Assembly: GCA_009691725.1 (NCBI GenBank)
Contig: SIAP01000002.1
Coordinates: forward strand, 1 to 64,000
DNA: 64,000 nucleotides
Reading direction: 5' to 3'
Origin: Phycisphaerales bacterium
GTDB lineage: Bacteria; Planctomycetota; Phycisphaerae; Phycisphaerales; SM1A02
This document shows, in pieces, positions 60,205-64,000 of this stretch. The notes below the pieces were generated by a model. It ran no database searches. It was not told where the DNA came from and worked only from the letters and a program-made list of their open reading frames with translations. Position 1 is the first letter of the stretch, and each line of letters starts with the position of its first letter. A program made the position numbers and the translations under genes.

Positions 60205-61560
60205 GTGGAAAACGCATTCCTACTTCGTGGCGGTCGGGTCATTGATCCTGCGACCGGATTTGATGCGACTGCCGATGTGCTGATTTCGGGAGGACTGGTC
60301 GCAGCAGTTTCGACAACGCCAAGACAGCTCACCATCCCCGCCGGTGGCGCAGTCATCGAGTGCGATGGATACCTCGTCGTGCCGGGGCTGATTGATCCAC
60401 ATGTGCATCTGCGGGAACCAGGCGCCGAGGCGAAAGAGACGATTGCGACTGGAGCAGCGGCGGCGATCGCTGGCGGCTTCACCAGTGTCTGCTGCATGCC
60501 AAACACGACGCCTGCAATCGATCTGCCAAGCACAGTTGAGTTCGTCCAAATGCGCGCGAAGGCGAGCCAACGAGCGCGTGTCTTTGTGGCGGGTGCTGCG
60601 ACCGTTGGTCGCGCCGGTGAGCAACTCGCGCCGATGGGTGCGATGGCGCACGTTGGAGCAGTCGCTTTCACCGACGACGGCGATTGCATCGCAAGCGCTG
60701 GAATGATGGGCAAAGTACTCGCGGTGTGCGCATCACTCGACAAGGCGTTCATGCAGCACTGCCAAGATCCAACGCTCACAGTGGGCGGTGTGATGAACTC
60801 GGGGGTCGTGAGTGCCAGGCTCGGGCTCGGCGGATGGCCAGCCGTCGCCGAAGAGGTCATCATCGAACGAGACATCCGCTTGAATCGCGGTCATCAATGT
60901 CGTTACCACATTCAGCATTTGACGACGGCGGGAAGTGTGGACATCGTGCGGCGAGCCCGCGCCGAAAGGCAACCCGTCACCGCTGAAGCATCACCGCATC
61001 ATCTGCTGCTCACCGAGGACATGTGCGTTGGCTACAACACCATGGCGAAAGTGAACCCACCGCTGCGGACTGACGCTGACATTCACGCCATCATCGAAGG
61101 GATTGTTGATGGCACGATCACGGTGCTGGCAACCGATCACGCTCCGCACACTTCAGCAGAGAAGGCTCGCGACTTCACTGCGGCGCCGTTTGGCATGATT
61201 GGTGTGGAGTGTGCGCTCGCTCTCTATGTCAAGGCGCTGGTTGAGAGCGGAGCCATCGAGTGGAGTCGGTTGATCGCGTTGATGACCATCGAACCCGCGC
61301 GACTTCTAGGGATCGACCGACTTGGACATGGACGATTGGAGGCGGGACTGCCCGCAGATATCACAGTGATCGATCCAACGCTCTCCTGGAAGATTGATTC
61401 ATCTGCGTTTGAATCAAAGAGCCGCAATTGTCCATTCGACGGTTGGCAGGTCCGCGGTCGAGCATTGGATGTCTTTGTCGCTGGACGCCGGGTACTCGCC
61501 CGAGGTTCGCTTCACTCTGCCTCACTCGACGCCGCATGCGTCCGATCCAATGCCATTTGA
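60205..61560 (+). CDS. pyrC: Dihydroorotase
   Basis: Closes carbamoyl-aspartate to dihydroorotate in pyrimidine synthesis. The 451-residue amidohydrolase has metal ligands His66 and His68 in DPHVHLREPG, HIQHLTT in the middle, ASPHHLLLTED and the late metal Asp in ATDHAPHT. It is the class I (large) form. The GTG at 60205 is chosen; an earlier start would run into the terminator. The 3' end overlaps the aminotransferase ATG by 11 bases. Confidence 0.93.
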   Translation: MENAFLLRGGRVIDPATGFDATADVLISGGLVAAVSTTPRQLTIPAGGAVIECDGYLVVPGLIDPHVHLREPGAEAKETIATGAAAAIAGGFTSVCCMPNTTPAIDLPSTVEFVQMRAKASQRARVFVAGAATVGRAGEQLAPMGAMAHVGAVAFTDDGDCIASAGMMGKVLAVCASLDKAFMQHCQDPTLTVGGVMNSGVVSARLGLGGWPAVAEEVIIERDIRLNRGHQCRYHIQHLTTAGSVDIVRRARAERQPVTAEASPHHLLLTEDMCVGYNTMAKVNPPLRTDADIHAIIEGIVDGTITVLATDHAPHTSAEKARDFTAAPFGMIGVECALALYVKALVESGAIEWSRLIALMTIEPARLLGIDRLGHGRLEAGLPADITVIDPTLSWKIDSSAFESKSRNCPFDGWQVRGRALDVFVAGRRVLARGSLHSASLDAACVRSNAI

Positions 61561-63019
61561 TCTGGCGAGTGTGATCGCGGAGCGCGGCAGTGATGCGGCA
61601 GCGCTCCACGATGACCACATCAATCCCAAGTGGCGTCGCGCGCTTCGACTTATTGGTTTTGATCGCACGTTCGTCCGAGCAGAGGGTTCGTCCTTGTGGG
61701 ATACCTCTGGGAATCGCTATCTCGACATGATCGGCGGGTACGCCGTGTGCAATGTTGGACGCAATCATCCCACCGTGAAGCGAGCGCTCTCGGATTTCCT
61801 CGCATCCAATGCTCCGTCCATGGTGCAGTTCGAGACTCCGCTCCTGGCTGGAGTGCTTGCCCGAGAACTGAAGGCCCGCGTTGGTCGCGACTTGGATAGG
61901 GTCTTCTTCACAAACTCTGGAGCGGAGGGCATCGAAGCTGCGATCAAGTTCTCGCGCTGCGCGACGGGGCGAGGCACGATGCTGTACGAAACGGGAGCGT
62001 TTCACGGACTCACCACGGGTGCGCTGGCGATGAACGGGTGTGAGAGCTTTCGAGAGGGCTTCGGACCCTTCCCGACAGACTTTCGCGCGGTGCAATTCAA
62101 TGACCTGGCGTCACTTGAGAAGGAACTCAGTCGGGGAGATGTTGCGGCGTTTGTTGTCGAACCAATTCAAGGCAAGGGAGTCCGCATTCACAGCGAAGGT
62201 TTTCTGGCACAGGCGTCACAGCTCTGCCATCAACATGGTGCGCTCTTCGTGGTGGACGAGATTCAAACGGGTGTCGGGCGAACGGGATCCTTCCTTGCCA
62301 TCGATCAGGAGGGATCTGTCGACGCTGACATGGTGGTCATGAGCAAGGCGCTCTCTGGTGGCTATGTGCCGGTGGGCGCGGTGTTGCTGCGAACCGCACT
62401 CTGGGAGCGAGTGTTCTCCAGACTTGATCGCTCCATCGTCCACTCATCAACCTTTCACATGGGTGGGCTCGCGATGGTTGCAGGACTCGCAGTGCTGAGC
62501 GTCTACGACGACGAGCGCCTGGGAGAAATCGCGTGCGAGCGTGGGAGTCAACTCAAGCGCGGGTTGGAGACCATGCGGAGTCGATTTGAATTCATGGGCG
62601 AAATTCGACAGCGCGGATTGATGGTCGGCATCGAGTTTCGCATGCCGCAGAATCTCGCCCTTGGGTTGGCGTGGCGCGCTGTCCATGCGCTGGATGAAAA
62701 CCTGTTCACGCAGGCGGTCACCATTCCTCTGATGGAGGATCACCACATTCTTTCGCAAGTCGCTGGCCATGGGCTGCCGGTCCTGAAGTTGACTCCCCCA
62801 CTCAACATCAGCGCGGTTGACATCGACGGTTTCTTGAGAGCGTTCGAGACCACGATGGTTGGGCTGCACCGTTTCCCTGGTCCGACGTGGGATGTGCTTC
62901 GCCGCATTGCGTCCAACGCCCTGCTGGGTGCGCAGCCAACGGAATTGTGCAGTGAAACGCGGGCGGAAGCGGATGGGGTCGCGATCCGCGGTCACTCCGT
63001 CCCTCGCGATGCGATCTGA
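61550..63019 (+). CDS. Class III PLP aminotransferase (ornithine/putrescine type)
   Basis: A 489-residue aminotransferase. The PLP Lys is Lys266 in SKALSGGYVPVGA, with FTNSGAEGIEAAIKFSR and DEIQTGVGRTGSF as the other signature blocks. The overall form is like ornithine or putrescine aminotransferase or related polyamine enzymes; the substrate cannot be fixed. The C-terminal 50 residues (Ser/Glu/Arg-rich) extend past the usual end. It overlaps pyrC and is followed after 5 bases by the RND transporter. Confidence 0.85.
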   Translation: MPFDLASVIAERGSDAAALHDDHINPKWRRALRLIGFDRTFVRAEGSSLWDTSGNRYLDMIGGYAVCNVGRNHPTVKRALSDFLASNAPSMVQFETPLLAGVLARELKARVGRDLDRVFFTNSGAEGIEAAIKFSRCATGRGTMLYETGAFHGLTTGALAMNGCESFREGFGPFPTDFRAVQFNDLASLEKELSRGDVAAFVVEPIQGKGVRIHSEGFLAQASQLCHQHGALFVVDEIQTGVGRTGSFLAIDQEGSVDADMVVMSKALSGGYVPVGAVLLRTALWERVFSRLDRSIVHSSTFHMGGLAMVAGLAVLSVYDDERLGEIACERGSQLKRGLETMRSRFEFMGEIRQRGLMVGIEFRMPQNLALGLAWRAVHALDENLFTQAVTIPLMEDHHILSQVAGHGLPVLKLTPPLNISAVDIDGFLRAFETTMVGLHRFPGPTWDVLRRIASNALLGAQPTELCSETRAEADGVAIRGHSVPRDAI

Positions 63020-63024
63020 CTGCG

Positions 63025-64000
63025 ATGGAACAGCACCCTGATGAGGAGCAGACCGTGCGTCGCCCGTGGCGGGTGAGCATCATCTCGCATATTGCCAATC
63101 TCATCACTCGCGCCCCAAAGCGAGTCGTGTCTGTGGCAATTCTGTTTTCTGCATTGAGCGGCTGGTACGGAGCAACTCATCTCACGCTCGATGCGAACAC
63201 CGATTCGCTCATCAGTCCAGATCGAGCGTTCATGCAGACATACCGAAGTTTCATGCGCGAGTTTGGAGATCTTGAGTATCTCTATATCGCCGTCGACGCA
63301 CGAGGCAATCCATCCGCCGCACGGGATGCGGTCGATGCACTCTGCGCAGACCTGCGGGGCGTCGAGCACCTCGCGGGGGTCTATTGTCGTATCGATCACG
63401 ATGAGCAGTTGCGTCTCGCGCCGCGTGCAATGTCCACCGACGAATTGAAGACCTTCCTGCAAGCGTCCGACGGATTCGAGTCACTGCTTGTCCCCAACCC
63501 TGCTGATCTGAATTCTGTGACCCTGCTCGCCAGTGTCCATGAAAGACTTGGTCGGCTCCAAAGTGGCGGGATGCTGATGACGCCGCAGGAGCGCGAACGA
63601 ATCGGCGCGGGAAGTGCTTTTCTCTTGCGAGCAATCACAGCGCAACCTGGAGATGGGTTCGCACTCGCGCAGGAGGGATCGAGCGAATACCTCATTTCGT
63701 CCAGCGGAAAGATGTATTTCGTTGCCATCCTTCCAACGAAGGATTTCGGCTCGCTCGCCACAATCGAACCCATCCTGAAGGACATCCGCCGCGTGATCAG
63801 TGATGTTCAACGACGCTGCCCGAGCGTCGACATCGGACTGACGGGAAAGCCCGTGCTGCAAGCGGACGAACTTCGCACCACCAATGACGACATGACACGC
63901 GGCACTGTTGTCGCGGGCGTGCTCGTTGCGATCATGACGATGTGGACGATGGGAAGCATCGTGCGACCACTCTGTGCATCAATCATGCTGCTGCTGGCCT
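63025..64000 (+). CDS. RND/MMPL-family transporter, N-terminal part (runs off the window)
   Basis: An ATG at 63025 opens a frame of 325 codons that continues past the last base. One membrane helix (about 33-55) precedes a periplasmic domain with NTDSLISPD, the typical start of MMPL/HpnN-like RND exporters, and the next helices begin at about residue 296 (GTVVAGVLVAIMTMWTMG). HpnN moves hopanoids and MMPL proteins move lipids. Only the first third is visible, so the class is tentative. It probably shares a transcript with the aminotransferase. Confidence 0.7.
   Translation, partial: MEQHPDEEQTVRRPWRVSIISHIANLITRAPKRVVSVAILFSALSGWYGATHLTLDANTDSLISPDRAFMQTYRSFMREFGDLEYLYIAVDARGNPSAARDAVDALCADLRGVEHLAGVYCRIDHDEQLRLAPRAMSTDELKTFLQASDGFESLLVPNPADLNSVTLLASVHERLGRLQSGGMLMTPQERERIGAGSAFLLRAITAQPGDGFALAQEGSSEYLISSSGKMYFVAILPTKDFGSLATIEPILKDIRRVISDVQRRCPSVDIGLTGKPVLQADELRTTNDDMTRGTVVAGVLVAIMTMWTMGSIVRPLCASIMLLLA

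Overview
This window reads as chromosomal DNA of a Planctomycetota bacterium, most likely from the Phycisphaerae. The best taxonomic clue is the secreted lectin-like protein at 616-1677. It ends in a calcium-binding DxDGDG pair with the motifs LxxxLSNWG and LSAWG, the dockerin-like tail common in Phycisphaerae exported proteins. An LptE lipoprotein, BamD-like TPR protein, IspD, ResB/CcsA cytochrome c maturation and a FliA-type sigma factor fit a diderm that uses the MEP pathway, makes c-type cytochromes and probably swims. No species can be named. Genes are packed very tightly: many neighbours share an ATGA or GTGA stop/start overlap, and several convergent pairs overlap at their 3' ends.

Layout. 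1-6200: a decayed dockerin fragment, the lectin protein, a winged-helix regulator, cdsA, a zinc-ribbon coiled-coil protein, a small zincin, pyrD and a TPR protein fused to a YggX-like iron-trafficking domain. 6254-18931 (minus strand): a seven-gene operon of a membrane coiled-coil protein, an iron-type periplasmic binding lipoprotein, an ABC permease fused to an NHL propeller, a large VWA protein, MoxR, DUF58 and a BatA-like VWA protein. 18968-22748: a repeat protein, then bfd-like, feoA, feoB and a small Cys-containing membrane protein, with a Fur-like palindrome in the feoA promoter. 22721-27573 (minus): a tRNA-like remnant, ispD, an Hsp70, a sigma factor and two related lipoproteins.

27639-38853: pheT, a cyclodeaminase-like protein, an alpha/beta hydrolase, a large secreted protein, an HtrA-type protease, an FG-GAP protein, a GAF-PP2C phosphatase and a metallo-beta-lactamase-fold hydrolase. 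38772-44524: citrate synthase, rhomboid protease, trpF, an RdgC-like protein and enolase. 44513-53035: ccsA and resB, then cyclophilin, aldehyde dehydrogenase, CoA-transferase subunit B and a tandem DUF1080 protein. 53062-58324: FliA-type sigma factor, BamD-like protein, LptE and FtsH. 58346-64000: a short UvrC, a Cys-rich lipoprotein with a strong terminator, pyrC, a class III aminotransferase and the start of an RND/MMPL transporter that runs off the end.

Two things stand out. First, the 12.7-kb operon joins MoxR/VWA chaperone-type genes to an iron-type binding protein and permease without a visible transporter ATPase, 1.1 kb from a ferrous iron uptake operon. Second, at least nine unrelated genes carry short in-frame tandem repeats with a 12-base unit (4 residues), which looks like a genome-wide minisatellite habit. 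No intact tRNA, rRNA, CRISPR array, insertion sequence or prophage gene was recognised. All calls come from reading the sequence; no database search was run.
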